64,000 bases of DNA, from the NCBI RefSeq assembly GCF_028610625.1, contig NZ_JAQQWU010000001.1:663559-727558 (forward strand), given 5' to 3'. Source of the stretch: Guptibacillus spartinae. Its GTDB lineage: Bacteria; Bacillota; Bacilli; Bacillales; Guptibacillaceae. The notes under the pieces were generated by a model. It had not been told where the DNA came from. It was given only the letters and a program-made list of their open reading frames with translations, and did not search any database. The translations under genes were made by a program, and so were the position numbers. Numbering within the stretch: the stretch's first letter is position 1; each line of letters starts with the position of its first letter. Below, one piece after another: positions 9,139 through 16,943 of the stretch.

Positions 9139-9390
9139 ATGAAAAATGTAAAACTTTATACACAACCGGCATGTCCACCGTGCGAATTTGTGAAAAATTA
9201 TTTTCAAATGCATGATGTGAAGTATGAGTTGCTAAATATAAAAGAAGATCGAGCTGCGCGTAATGAGTTGATCAATGACCACGGCTCAATGTCCACGCCA
9301 ACCGTCGTCATTGATGGTGAGGTTATCATTGGATTTGATCAGAATCGTATCGATGAACTGCTTCACCTGTCTTCTAGAAAGAACGATTGA
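9139..9390 (+). CDS. Glutaredoxin family protein (CPPC)
   Basis: This 83-residue thioredoxin-fold protein has a Cys12-Pro-Pro-Cys15 active site and a cis-Pro in STPTVV. It should carry out thiol-disulfide exchange in the cytoplasm, in the NrdH/YruB/glutaredoxin group. The CPPC motif differs from the usual CPYC or CVQC and may shift its redox potential. The acyl-CoA dehydrogenase gene begins 26 bases later, so the two may be co-transcribed. The specific substrate is unknown. Confidence 0.85.
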   Translation: MKNVKLYTQPACPPCEFVKNYFQMHDVKYELLNIKEDRAARNELINDHGSMSTPTVVIDGEVIIGFDQNRIDELLHLSSRKND

Positions 9391-9416
9391 TAACTGGTTG
9401 AAAGAAGGTGTACCCA

Positions 9417-10562
9417 ATGTTTGGGAATTTTGTTCGGAATGAACGAGAAAATGTGCTCTTGGAACTCGCTAGTAAGCATCGTGCTGAATTAAAAGAAAAC
9501 GCAACACGAATTGATGAGGAAGCTCGCATTCCTGATTCCATTATAGCAAGTATGAAAAGTTCAGGTTTTACTACACTGCCCATTCCTAAAGAATTTGGTG
9601 GGAAAGGGCTCTCTCTTTATGAACTTGTCTTGATTCAAGAGGAGTTAGGAAAAGGAGAAGGTGCCGGCGCGTTATCAATTGGATGGCACTTTGGCATACT
9701 AAAAGATCTTCATGACCGTCGTCCGTGGAGTCAGGATACGTATGAAGAGCTTTGTCGGGCCGTTTTAGGCGGAGCGCTTATAAATAGAGCTCAAACAGAA
9801 GAAGAAACTGGGGACCCAACTAGAGGGGGGCTTCCTGCCACAATGGCAACAGAAGTAGACGGAGGTTATCAACTCACTGGACGAAAAACGTTCACTACAC
9901 TAAGCCCACATCTTGATAAGGTGATTGTGAAGTCCACGCTAAATGGAGTGCCAGCTGACTTTTTGGTTTCTATGAATCAAAAGGGCGTGTCGCTGGAACA
10001 AACGTGGGATGTTCTTGGCATGAGAGGTACGAGAAGTGATGATCTAGTCTTAAATGATGTTTTTGTATCCTCAGATTCTCTTCTTGAAATCTATGACAAG
10101 GAACGTAAAACAGCATCGCTTCCTCCAGGGTGGTTGCTGCATATACCGGCAGTGTATTTAGGTATCGCTGAATCTGCACGAGAAGAAGCAGTAAAGTTTG
10201 TCACTTCGTATCAACCGAACAGTCTTGATATGCCTTTAAAAGATGTTCCACATATTCAAGATAAGTTTGGTCGCATTTCCCTGGCACTCTTAAGTGCTCG
10301 TCATTTTCTCTATTCAGTGGCAGATCAGTGGGATCGTTATCCAGAAGAACGAATGAACATGCAGGGGCAACTGTTCGCAGCAAAAACTCAGGCGGTAAAG
10401 GCAGCCATAGAAGCCGTGGATCTTTCCATGCGTATCGTTGGTGGGAGAAGCTTAATGAAAAAGAATCAGCTAGAACGTTTGTACCGAGATGTTCGAGCAG
10501 GGCTTCATAACCCACCTAGCGATGAATTGTCGCTCCAAGTTCTTGCGATGAAGCAATTTTAA
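9417..10562 (+). CDS. Acyl-CoA dehydrogenase family flavoprotein
   Basis: The 381-residue protein has the three-domain acyl-CoA dehydrogenase layout: an N-terminal helical domain (PIPKEFGGKGLSL), a middle beta domain (GRKTFTTLS, LGMRGTRSDD) and a C-terminal helical domain (KTQAVKAAIEAVDLS, IVGGRSLMKKNQLERLYRD). It should bind FAD and oxidise an acyl-CoA thioester, or act as a related monooxygenase. The substrate cannot be inferred: no clear catalytic Glu was placed, and the RDVRAGLHNPP tail resembles DszC/acyl-CoA-dehydrogenase-like oxidases. ATG 9417 follows AAGG by 9 bases and is preferred to GTG 9408. Confidence 0.85.
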   Translation: MFGNFVRNERENVLLELASKHRAELKENATRIDEEARIPDSIIASMKSSGFTTLPIPKEFGGKGLSLYELVLIQEELGKGEGAGALSIGWHFGILKDLHDRRPWSQDTYEELCRAVLGGALINRAQTEEETGDPTRGGLPATMATEVDGGYQLTGRKTFTTLSPHLDKVIVKSTLNGVPADFLVSMNQKGVSLEQTWDVLGMRGTRSDDLVLNDVFVSSDSLLEIYDKERKTASLPPGWLLHIPAVYLGIAESAREEAVKFVTSYQPNSLDMPLKDVPHIQDKFGRISLALLSARHFLYSVADQWDRYPEERMNMQGQLFAAKTQAVKAAIEAVDLSMRIVGGRSLMKKNQLERLYRDVRAGLHNPPSDELSLQVLAMKQF

Positions 10563-10573
10563 AATGATGAATC

Positions 10574-10605
10574 GAACTCCTTCTTTTTGGAAGGAGTTTC
10601 TTTTT
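10574..10605 (+). terminator. Intrinsic terminator after the acyl-CoA dehydrogenase
   Basis: AACTCCTTC and GAAGGAGTT arms with a T-rich loop are followed by TCTTTTT. Confidence 0.8.
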
Positions 10606-10708
10606 ATTCTTATATGTGGATTATCAACCTTTGACTCCCTATTGTAAGGGGCGTTTTCTTCCTCTATCCTTTATGGCGTGCTTAAAAGCTACTGAAAGGA
10701 TGAGGTCT

Positions 10709-11317
10709 ATGAAAAAATCGGTTTCAGCTATTTTAATGACAAGTCTCTTTTTTACGATGTTTTCTGCTCAGTCTCATCAGGTAGAAGCGGTTACGATGAT
10801 GAAGGCACCTCATTTGATAGAAGAAGAGCAACCTGCCATTGCGCCACTAGAAACACATGAACCAAAAACAAAGCAGGATGTAGCCTTGTTGCTAAATCTT
10901 CCTGTTAAAAATATGAATGACGTTAATCAAGTAACGAGGGATCAATTCTCTGTTACGAATTATTCAATAGAAGAAATCGAAATGCTTGCAAAATTAGTAA
11001 ATGGAGAAGCGAGAGGCGAAACGTTTGAAGGAAAAGTAGCGGTGGCAGCTGTCACCCTCAATCGCGTCCTTTCCTCTAAATTTCCAAACAGCTTAAAGAA
11101 AGTGATTTTTGAAAGCGGCGCATATACAGCCGTTTCAGATGGTCAATACAATCAGCGTCCGGGACCAGAGTCATACAAAGCCGTTTATGCCGCGCTTAGT
11201 GGACAAGATCCAAGTTCGGGTGCTTTATTTTATTATAATCCAGCTATTGCTACTGACGATTGGATTCGAACGAGGCACATTATTAAAGAAATCGGTAAAC
11301 ATGTCTTCACAAGATAA
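10709..11317 (+). CDS. Secreted cell-wall hydrolase, SleB/CwlJ family (Hydrolase_2)
   Basis: This 202-residue protein begins with a signal peptide (about 1-27, MKKSVSAILMTSLFF then SHQVEA). A linker leads to the Hydrolase_2 domain at about 85-200, with LAKLVNGEARGE holding the catalytic Glu and then VAVAAVTLNRV and the ALFYYNP motif. The family includes the spore cortex-lytic enzymes SleB and CwlJ, which cut muramic-delta-lactam peptidoglycan in germination. It lacks the N-terminal peptidoglycan-binding domain of SleB, so it may be a vegetative or sporulation paralogue. ATG 10709 follows AAAGGATGAGG; longer in-frame starts are less likely. Confidence 0.87.
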   Translation: MKKSVSAILMTSLFFTMFSAQSHQVEAVTMMKAPHLIEEEQPAIAPLETHEPKTKQDVALLLNLPVKNMNDVNQVTRDQFSVTNYSIEEIEMLAKLVNGEARGETFEGKVAVAAVTLNRVLSSKFPNSLKKVIFESGAYTAVSDGQYNQRPGPESYKAVYAALSGQDPSSGALFYYNPAIATDDWIRTRHIIKEIGKHVFTR

Positions 11318-11375
11318 AAGGATTTTATGATATCATCGACGTGTATCCATAGTTTGATGAAGGAGTGAAGCGAAA

Positions 11376-11771
11376 ATGACACAGAGAAAAACGTTTCAAC
11401 CAGGTGAAATGGTGACCGCAGGTTATAAAACAGGTAGGTACATTGGTGAAGTGGTTGATTTAAAAGAACCAAAAGCTGTCGTCAAAGTTCTTGCGGTCAT
11501 GAAACATCCAACTCAAGGTGATCTTCATAATCCGAAACAGCTTGATGTGCCTCTATTCCATCAACGTAAAGCACTCGCCCAATTTGAAAAGGCCCTCGTG
11601 CCGTTATCTGCCATCAATCATTATGAAGGTCAAGTACCTGATTACAAAGAATCGTTGCGTGAAGCGCTCGATACACAAGAAGCAGAGCTGAAACACGAAG
11701 GTGGAAGATGGGCAGAGGCTTCTCTCCTTGAAATTGAAAAACTTAAAGAAGAGTATTTTCCGACAAGATAG
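11376..11771 (+). CDS. kapB: Kinase-associated protein B
   Basis: The 131-residue soluble protein matches the KapB family along its length: the N-terminal SH3-like beta barrel (GEMVTAGYKTGRYIGEVVD, VKVLAVMKHPTQGDLHNP) and a C-terminal helical arm (YKESLREALDTQEAEL). In B. subtilis KapB is needed for sensor kinase KinB to feed the sporulation phosphorelay. Here no kinB is adjacent, unlike the kinB-kapB operon of B. subtilis, so the kinase partner must lie elsewhere or the role differs. A GAAGGAGTG site precedes ATG 11376. Confidence 0.88.
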   Translation: MTQRKTFQPGEMVTAGYKTGRYIGEVVDLKEPKAVVKVLAVMKHPTQGDLHNPKQLDVPLFHQRKALAQFEKALVPLSAINHYEGQVPDYKESLREALDTQEAELKHEGGRWAEASLLEIEKLKEEYFPTR

Positions 11772-11871
11772 TCTTCTTTACATCACTATCTAAATCAGGT
11801 AAGATATAGTATTGATTTAGGCTTCCGATCGGATGACCTAAGTGAAGAAGACGTAAAGGGTGGTTTTTGAT

Positions 11872-12768
11872 TTGCAATCAGAAGCTTCAGCATACCAAGT
11901 GCTGTTATATTATCAATATGTAGAAATCGAAGATCCTGCTTATTTTGCTCGCAAGCATCTTAAGTTTTGTCAGTCTTTGAACTTAAGAGGAAGAGTGCTT
12001 GTAGGTACAGAAGGAATTAACGGAACTGTTTCAGGAACCGTTCAGAATACTGAACGTTATATGCAAGAACTAAAAGCTGACGAACGCTTCCGCGATATGG
12101 TTTTTAAAATTGACGAGGCCGATGGTCATGCGTTTAAAAAGATGCACGTCCGCCCACGTGAAGAGATTGTTTCATTACGACTTGAGGAAGATGTTAATCC
12201 GAAAGAAATCACGGGTAACTACCTTGACCCGAAGGATTTCATGGAAGCGCTAGAAGACGATGATGTGATCGTAATTGATGCTAGAAATGATTATGAGTAT
12301 GATATTGGTCATTTCCGAAATGCCATCCGTCCTGATATTAAAGCCTTTCGTGATCTTCCTGACTGGATTGAGCAGAACCTTGCCGACCAAAAAGACAAAA
12401 AAGTATTAACGTATTGCACGGGTGGAATCCGCTGTGAGAAATTTTCAGGGTATTTATTAAAGAAAGGGTTCTCTGATGTTTCGCAGCTTCATGGTGGGAT
12501 TGTCACGTATGGTAAAGATCCAGAAGTACAGGGCAAATACTTCGACGGTAAGTGTTTTGTTTTCGATGATCGTCTTGCTGTACCTGTGAACCGTACGGAT
12601 GAAGATACGGTCGTAGGGAAATGCTATCATTGCGAGGAGCCGGCAGATACGTATATTAATTGTGCAAATGTTACGTGTGACAAGCTCCATATCGTGTGTG
12701 ATTCTTGCAAAGAAGAACATAAGCACTATTGTTCATCAGCTTGTGAAAAAGAAGTTCACATGGCGTAA
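11872..12768 (+). CDS. trhO: tRNA uridine(34) hydroxylase TrhO (rhodanese family), copy 2
   Basis: This 298-residue paralogue of the gene at 5976-6944 shares the same order: acylphosphatase-like N-terminus ([13 protein letters not shown]), rhodanese domain with [12 protein letters not shown], and a Cys-rich C-terminus ([23 protein letters not shown]) that looks like a zinc site. It is richer in Cys at the end and shorter than copy 1. The start is most likely TTG 11872, 8 bases after GGTGG; GTG 11860 is the alternative. Two TrhO paralogues in one genome point to different tRNA targets or oxygen conditions, which is inference. Confidence 0.9.
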   Translation: MQSEASAYQVLLYYQYVEIEDPAYFARKHLKFCQSLNLRGRVLVGTEGINGTVSGTVQNTERYMQELKADERFRDMVFKIDEADGHAFKKMHVRPREEIVSLRLEEDVNPKEITGNYLDPKDFMEALEDDDVIVIDARNDYEYDIGHFRNAIRPDIKAFRDLPDWIEQNLADQKDKKVLTYCTGGIRCEKFSGYLLKKGFSDVSQLHGGIVTYGKDPEVQGKYFDGKCFVFDDRLAVPVNRTDEDTVVGKCYHCEEPADTYINCANVTCDKLHIVCDSCKEEHKHYCSSACEKEVHMA

Positions 12769-12771
12769 GTG

Positions 12772-12800
12772 TAACGCAGCGGATACCGCTGCGTTTTTTT
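12772..12800 (+). terminator. Intrinsic terminator after trhO copy 2
   Basis: AACGCAGCGG and CCGCTGCG arms with an ATA loop are followed by seven T. Confidence 0.88.
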
Positions 12801-12830
12801 ACAATGACTAACGGTGAGGAGGTACGTAGC

Positions 12831-13586
12831 GTGTGTCTAATTGCTGTAGCAATCGATGCTCATGAAAAATATCCCTTTATTCTAATCGCCAATCGAGACG
12901 AGTTCTACGAGCGCCCCACAATGCCTGCGCATTATTGGGAAGATGTACCCGGACTTTTAGGTGGTCGGGATTTGAAAGCAATGGGAACCTGGCTGGGTGT
13001 TACGACAACAGGAAAAATTGCGGCGCTCACGAATTATCGTGAGCCCGGTGAAGAACCCAAGAACCATTCAAGAGGCGATTTAACTGCGGATTACTTACGA
13101 CAGAATCAATCAGCAGAGGCATACTTGAAAACCGTCCAGCTAAAGAAAGAGCAGTATAATGGTTTTAATTTACTAGCGGGGGATTTCAATACTCTTTACT
13201 ACTATTCAAACAAGGAGAACCAAATAAAAAGAGTAGAAAGCGGCATTCACGCTGTAAGTAACCATTTACTGAACACAAATTGGCCGAAAGTAGAGAGGCT
13301 TAAAAAAGAGCTAGCCCACTATATGCGGCAAGAGAAAGAACTTGACCAAGAGGAGCTATTTGAAATGCTCTCACACGCTGAGCCTGCGCCAGATCATTTA
13401 TTACCTGAAACAGGAGTGCCAATTGAATGGGAAAGAATGCTTTCACCGGTGTTTATTTCATCAGAAAATTACGGAACAAGAGCACAAACGATCATCACTG
13501 TAACTCAAAATGGCCAAGTAACCTTTACCGAACGATCAGGAAGGGAACAGGAAAACACGTACCAATTTATCCTATATGAGGAATAA
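12831..13586 (+). CDS. NRDE (TANGO2) family protein
   Basis: This 251-residue protein starts at GTG 12831, 7 bases after GAGGAGGT, giving the family's N-terminal Met-Cys-Leu-Ile. Cys2 would be the exposed nucleophile of this Ntn-hydrolase-like fold. The naming motif ANRDEFYERP follows, then LLGGRDLKAMGTWLGV and ALTNYREP. TANGO2 relatives are tied to haem or lipid handling in eukaryotes; bacterial function is unknown. It stands alone between a terminator and a small ORF. Confidence 0.88.
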   Translation: MCLIAVAIDAHEKYPFILIANRDEFYERPTMPAHYWEDVPGLLGGRDLKAMGTWLGVTTTGKIAALTNYREPGEEPKNHSRGDLTADYLRQNQSAEAYLKTVQLKKEQYNGFNLLAGDFNTLYYYSNKENQIKRVESGIHAVSNHLLNTNWPKVERLKKELAHYMRQEKELDQEELFEMLSHAEPAPDHLLPETGVPIEWERMLSPVFISSENYGTRAQTIITVTQNGQVTFTERSGREQENTYQFILYEE

Positions 13587-13712
13587 AGCTTTAGGTTTAG
13601 AATACATTATGTGTTACCTGTAACTTTTCGATTTCAAATAAAGTATTAGGTTGTGGTTTTAAAACCAGCATACAGGGGTACTGAAAGTTAATACGTATGA
13701 GGAGGGGTTTTT

Positions 13713-13868
13713 TTGAAACGAAAGCGTCACTATCTTGAAGATCAGCTTTTGAGGGAATCACTTGATATGAAAGAGTACCGAAAATATGATTCTGAAATGG
13801 TGACTAAAAAAAGACCTATACTCAATAAAAATAAAAAGAAAAAACCACTCATTCAGACGCCAGTATAA
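13713..13868 (+). CDS. Small basic protein, 51 residues
   Basis: A TTG at 13713 lies 5-6 bases after a strong GAGGAGGGG site and opens a 51-residue frame that ends in a terminator, so this looks like a real small gene. The product begins MKRKRHYLEDQLL and ends in a lysine-rich stretch (LNKNKKKKPLIQ). It is very basic and has no membrane segment. It could bind nucleic acid or be a small spore-core protein. I do not recognise the family. Support is the site, the frame and the terminator. Confidence 0.6.
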   Translation: MKRKRHYLEDQLLRESLDMKEYRKYDSEMVTKKRPILNKNKKKKPLIQTPV

Positions 13869-13897
13869 GTGAGGGAGAAATTCCTCTCTTTTTTTTG
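13869..13897 (+). terminator. Intrinsic terminator after the 51-residue ORF
   Basis: GAGGGA and TTCCTC arms around GAAA are followed by a run of eight T. Confidence 0.75.
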
Positions 13898-13972
13898 TGG
13901 AAAAGGGTTGTGTTTTCTATAAAGCGATGATAAGATAAGTTTTGTCCTTGAAAAAACACGAGAAATAAAGTG

Positions 13973-14002
13973 TTGACAAAACAACGGATTGTGTAGTAAG
14001 AT
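13973..14002 (+). promoter_or_regulatory. Promoter of the tRNA cluster
   Basis: A perfect TTGACA -35 is 18 bases from TAAGAT. It lies 20 bases before the first tRNA, as expected for a strong stable-RNA promoter. Confidence 0.7.
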
Positions 14003-14021
14003 AATGAAGTCGCTGTTTAAT

Positions 14022-14097
14022 GGAGGATTAGCTCAGCTGGGAGAGCATCTGCCTTACAAGCAGAGGGTCGGCGGTTCGAGCCCGTCATCCTCCACCA
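14022..14097 (+). tRNA. tRNA-Val(TAC)
   Basis: 76 bases with acceptor GGAGGAT/ATCCTCC, encoded CCA and anticodon TAC. First gene of the nine-tRNA run. Confidence 0.96.
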
Positions 14098-14140
14098 TTT
14101 CTTTTAAAAGTACTATCAGCGTTATCACTAAGGAAAATAT

Positions 14141-14216
<76 letters not shown>

Positions 14217-14221
14217 CACAT

Positions 14222-14306
14222 GCGGGTGTGGCGGAATTGGCAGACGCGCTAGACTTAGGATCTAGTGTCTTACGACGTGGGGGTTCAAGTCCCTTCACCC
14301 GCACCA
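14222..14306 (+). tRNA. tRNA-Leu(TAG)
   Basis: 85 bases with a long variable arm, acceptor GCGGGTG/CACCCGC, encoded CCA and anticodon TAG. Confidence 0.96.
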
Positions 14307-14312
14307 TATATT

Positions 14313-14387
14313 GCGAAAGTAGTTCAGTGGTAGAACATCACCTTGCCAAGGTGGGGGTCGCGGGTTCTAATCCCGTCTTTCGCTCCA
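14313..14387 (+). tRNA. tRNA-Gly(GCC)
   Basis: 75 bases with acceptor GCGAAAG/CTTTCGC, discriminator T, encoded CCA and anticodon GCC. Confidence 0.96.
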
Positions 14388-14395
14388 GGACTCAC

Positions 14396-14472
<77 letters not shown>

Positions 14473-14478
14473 TATTTC

Positions 14479-14554
14479 GGGGCCTTAGCTCAGCTGGGAG
14501 AGCGCCTGCCTTGCACGCAGGAGGTCAGCGGTTCGATCCCGCTAGGCTCCACCA
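14479..14554 (+). tRNA. tRNA-Ala(TGC)
   Basis: 76 bases with acceptor GGGGCCT/AGGCTCC including the G3-U70 pair that identifies alanine, encoded CCA and anticodon TGC. Confidence 0.96.
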
Positions 14555-14564
14555 ATTTCATATC

Positions 14565-14657
14565 GGAGGAATACCCAAGTCTGGCTGAAGGGATCGGTCT
14601 TGAAAACCGACAGGGGCTTAGTCGCCCGCGGGGGTTCGAATCCCTCTTCCTCCTCCA
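14565..14657 (+). tRNA. tRNA-Ser(TGA)
   Basis: 93 bases with a long variable arm, acceptor GGAGGAA/TTCCTCC and anticodon TGA. The discriminator base reads T where serine tRNAs usually have G; the CCA is encoded. Confidence 0.95.
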
Positions 14658-14662
14658 TCTTT

Positions 14663-14736
14663 GCGGGTGTAGTTTAGTGGTAAAACCTCAGCCTTCCAAG
14701 CTGATGTCGTGGGTTCGATCCCCATCACCCGCTCCA
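14663..14736 (+). tRNA. tRNA-Gly(TCC)
   Basis: 74 bases with acceptor GCGGGTG/CACCCGC, discriminator T, encoded CCA and anticodon TCC. Confidence 0.96.
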
Positions 14737-14741
14737 AATTT

Positions 14742-14816
14742 GGCCCGTTGGTCAAGCGGTTAAGACACCGCCCTTTCACGGCGGTAACACGGGTTCGAAT
14801 CCCGTACGGGTCACCA
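14742..14816 (+). tRNA. tRNA-Glu(TTC)
   Basis: 75 bases with acceptor GGCCCGT/ACGGGTC, encoded CCA and anticodon TTC. Last gene of the cluster. Confidence 0.96.
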
Positions 14817-14841
14817 GATTCATTTTAATACGTAGTGTATC

Positions 14842-14870
14842 AAGCATACTCAGGAGAGGTGCTTTTTTTG
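14842..14870 (+). terminator. Terminator of the tRNA cluster
   Basis: AGCAtaCTC pairs with GAGgTGCT around a short loop, with one bulge, and is followed by seven T. Confidence 0.65.
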
Positions 14871-14941
14871 TTGATTTTAATTCGGTACGTCTCACCCATA
14901 TACCGCATACATTGCTGTATAAGAGAGAGGGGATGGACCGA

Positions 14942-15268
14942 ATGGTTTACGAAGAACATGAGCATATTGCCTATCACTATGACAGTACAGACGCGTATCG
15001 ACAGCAGCCCGTAGCCCCGACATCGGGCCCACCTGCATCACCGCCTCCGAGACCACAGTCAGCTCAGTCTGGAGCATTTGCTGTTGATCCTGGATCGATT
15101 AGAAGATGCATGTATCGATTTACGTATATTTGGATGCGTGGTGGCAACTCATTCTGGTTCTGGCCCGTATTTGTCGGGCGTACGTCGGTATCTGGATTCA
15201 GGTGGACAGGTAGAAGATGGGTGTATACAGGAATTAGCTTAAATAGAATTGATATGTTTACATGCTAA
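14942..15268 (+). CDS. Small hypothetical protein with Pro-rich and aromatic halves
   Basis: This 108-residue protein is not recognised. The first half is acidic and then Pro/Ser/Ala rich (SGPPASPPPRP). The second half (from about 55) is rich in Trp, Phe, Arg and Gly: IRRCMYRFTYIWMRGG, FWFWPVFVGRTS, GFRWTGRRW. There is no signal peptide or clear membrane helix, though FWFWPVFVG could insert. The look recalls small spore-surface or coat-associated proteins of bacilli, but this is only a resemblance. ATG 14942 is 9 bases after GAGAGGGG; ATG 14933 touches the site and is less likely. Confidence 0.65.
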   Translation: MVYEEHEHIAYHYDSTDAYRQQPVAPTSGPPASPPPRPQSAQSGAFAVDPGSIRRCMYRFTYIWMRGGNSFWFWPVFVGRTSVSGFRWTGRRWVYTGISLNRIDMFTC

Positions 15269-15399
15269 ATTGAAGAGCGCTTACATCAGGCGCTCTTTTG
15301 GTGATTAGATTGTGAAAAATAGCGTAAACATCTGGCTTTTTTTAAGAGATCATGCGAAAATATAACTAACTATTGATCTTCGAAAGTCAGGTGCACTTC

Positions 15400-16041
15400 A
15401 TGAAATTTCCTCTTTGGATGAGAAAGTTATTTGTAGCATTTGTCGCAGTTATGACGTTGGGAACAGTCATTCCTACTGGTTATCTAGCAGACGAAAAAAC
15501 GGAGCCTTCTGAAACGTATCAGGAGGAAAGTCATCTTCTTCTAGATCCGTTGGACGAGCCAGTCAAACTCTCTGATCCTACGGAGAATGCTACAGACTGG
15601 CCTAAGATTGCAGCACAAATCCCTTCTGCTGATTTGGTTGATCATTTTGTTACTTATGCAAGCAGTCAATCGGAAGAACAGGGATTATCAAAGTTTGGAG
15701 ACATCATCTCGACTCGCGTTGGTCACCAGTATACAGAGTCAATTGTGCCTAAAGTAACTGAAGTTATTGCTGCATCTGTTGCCGATTTGGATGCTGATGA
15801 GATCCGGTCACTTCGTTTAACTGAGTCACCGTCTGGTGGGTACGGTGAACGAATTCTTCATGTTTATAACGAACAGAATGGAGAAGATCTACTTCGCTTT
15901 CATGTTAGAAGAGATCATCCACCGCAGGATGGCTACTGGTTCAACTTTCATTATCATGCAGCAAACGATAATTTTGAAGAACATTATGAAGTAGGTAAAA
16001 TTTATTGGGATAAAAACACTCCGCCTAAGTGGCTCTCATAA
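15400..16041 (+). CDS. ypjP: YpjP family protein
   Basis: The 213-residue protein has an N-terminal hydrophobic segment (about 6-26, LFVAFVAVMTLGTVIP) that suggests a signal peptide or anchor. The remainder is soluble and acidic and ends with a conserved YpjP-type block (FHVRRDHPPQDGYWFNFHYH, GKIYWDKNTPPKW). In B. subtilis ypjP sits next to ypjQ, dfrA and thyB; here thyA-dfrA are 2.5 kb downstream, so the neighbourhood is partly kept. Function is unknown. ATG 15400 follows CAGGTG; an ATT-side longer frame has no site. Confidence 0.82.
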   Translation: MKFPLWMRKLFVAFVAVMTLGTVIPTGYLADEKTEPSETYQEESHLLLDPLDEPVKLSDPTENATDWPKIAAQIPSADLVDHFVTYASSQSEEQGLSKFGDIISTRVGHQYTESIVPKVTEVIAASVADLDADEIRSLRLTESPSGGYGERILHVYNEQNGEDLLRFHVRRDHPPQDGYWFNFHYHAANDNFEEHYEVGKIYWDKNTPPKWLS

Positions 16042-16063
16042 GAGAGGTGCGCGGAGTGTTTTT
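16013..16063 (+). terminator. Terminator overlapping the 3' end of ypjP
   Basis: AACACTCCGC, inside the last codons of ypjP, pairs with GCGGAGTGTT, and an inner CTCT/AGAG stem contains the stop codon region. A T-run follows. Confidence 0.7.
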
Positions 16064-16093
16064 GGTTGGAGAGTAAGGAGGATCACAGCTTAG

Positions 16094-16321
16094 ATGGAAC
16101 TTGTCCAATGTATTAGAGATGTATATGAAGAAGAACCGTTTGGCGGTTCAGAAAGTGCGTTTCAGCGAAAGTTATTTAAAGAGGGAAATTTTTATCCAGT
16201 GTATCGGGATGAACACAATAGTTGGATTACACTCGATGAAGAAGGCGAACAACATATCATTGCAACAGGCGATTTGTTAAATGATGATTTTTGGTTCACA
16301 TTTCGGTTTCGAATCGCATAA
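16094..16321 (+). CDS. Small hypothetical protein, 75 residues
   Basis: The 75-residue acidic protein is not recognised. It has alternating short strands (FYPVYRDEHNSWITLDEEGEQ), no signal peptide and no membrane helix. A clear AAGGAGGA site precedes ATG 16094 by about 9 bases, and the stop is followed by a hairpin, so the gene looks real. Confidence 0.6.
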   Translation: MELVQCIRDVYEEEPFGGSESAFQRKLFKEGNFYPVYRDEHNSWITLDEEGEQHIIATGDLLNDDFWFTFRFRIA

Positions 16322-16322
16322 G

Positions 16323-16341
16323 AAAAAGCCGCAAGGAGCGG
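16323..16341 (-). terminator. Terminator between convergent small genes
   Basis: AAGCCGC and GCGGCTT enclose a 5-base loop; on the minus strand it is followed by TTTTTC, so it best serves the minus-strand small gene. Confidence 0.7.
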
Positions 16342-16345
16342 CTTA

Positions 16346-16465
16346 TTACTTCTTTTTAGGGCGCGCATTTTGCGGGCCTCTTTTTTTATTCATCAGAAGT
16401 GCATCTTCGCCTTCTTTTTCGCCCTGGATCCCCGTTTTAGGATCATATGCATTACGTTTTTTCAT
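16346..16465 (-). CDS. Small basic protein, 39 residues
   Basis: An ATG at 16465 lies about 8 bases after AGAGGAGG on the minus strand and opens a 39-codon frame ending just before a terminator. The product starts MKKRNAYDPKTG and ends in a basic tail (RGPQNARPKKK). It is hydrophilic, like small spore or nucleic-acid-binding proteins of bacilli. The family is not recognised. Confidence 0.6.
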   Translation of the reverse strand: MKKRNAYDPKTGIQGEKEGEDALLMNKKRGPQNARPKKK

Positions 16466-16514
16466 ACAAGTGCCTCCTCTACATGGATTCACCTGTTAGT
16501 ATATCCGAATCTCC

Positions 16515-16751
16515 TTAAAACATCGGATTTTCTTCGATGAACTGATAGACGTTATCAACAAGTTCATCTGGCGTTTCGCCTGTCACACGTTCGCCGTTAA
16601 CAAGGCAGTACATTTCTTGGCTACATAGCGTGCAATGGCCAAGACAGGAATATTCAAGGACGTCTAGGTCCGTATCTTTTTCTAGAGCTTCCATTGCTTT
16701 ATGTGAACCGCTTGAAAGATTGCTCATGCAAAATTCTACAATTGGATTCAT
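16515..16751 (-). CDS. yuzB: YuzB family protein (DUF1450)
   Basis: The 78-residue protein matches YuzB from end to end: MNPIVEFCMSNL at the start, LEYSCLGHCTLCSQ with closely spaced Cys in the middle, GETPDELVDN and FIEENPMF at the end. Four Cys (C8, then C35, C39 and C42 approximately) could form a thioredoxin-fold [2Fe-2S] or zinc site. Function is unknown. It lies head-to-head with the thioredoxin reductase gene. Confidence 0.9.
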   Translation of the reverse strand: MNPIVEFCMSNLSSGSHKAMEALEKDTDLDVLEYSCLGHCTLCSQEMYCLVNGERVTGETPDELVDNVYQFIEENPMF

Positions 16752-16872
16752 TTTCTATTCACCTCAAGTTTTCCTAACAGAATTCATAACTCTTTTCATT
16801 CTACCAAGAAGGAAGGAAAATGGACAACCATTTGCATGAACCAAGAAACATCTTAACTATTACTCATATAAT

Positions 16873-16902
16873 TTGTAAGAGAAGGGTTTATTTCTTTATA
16901 AT
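16873..16902 (+). promoter_or_regulatory. Sigma-A promoter of the thioredoxin reductase gene
   Basis: TTGTAA and a perfect TATAAT are 18 bases apart, with the start about 35 bases before the ATG. Confidence 0.55.
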
Positions 16903-16943
16903 TAGGAAAAATAACATAATGAAGTCGATAGAGGAGGGTCATC

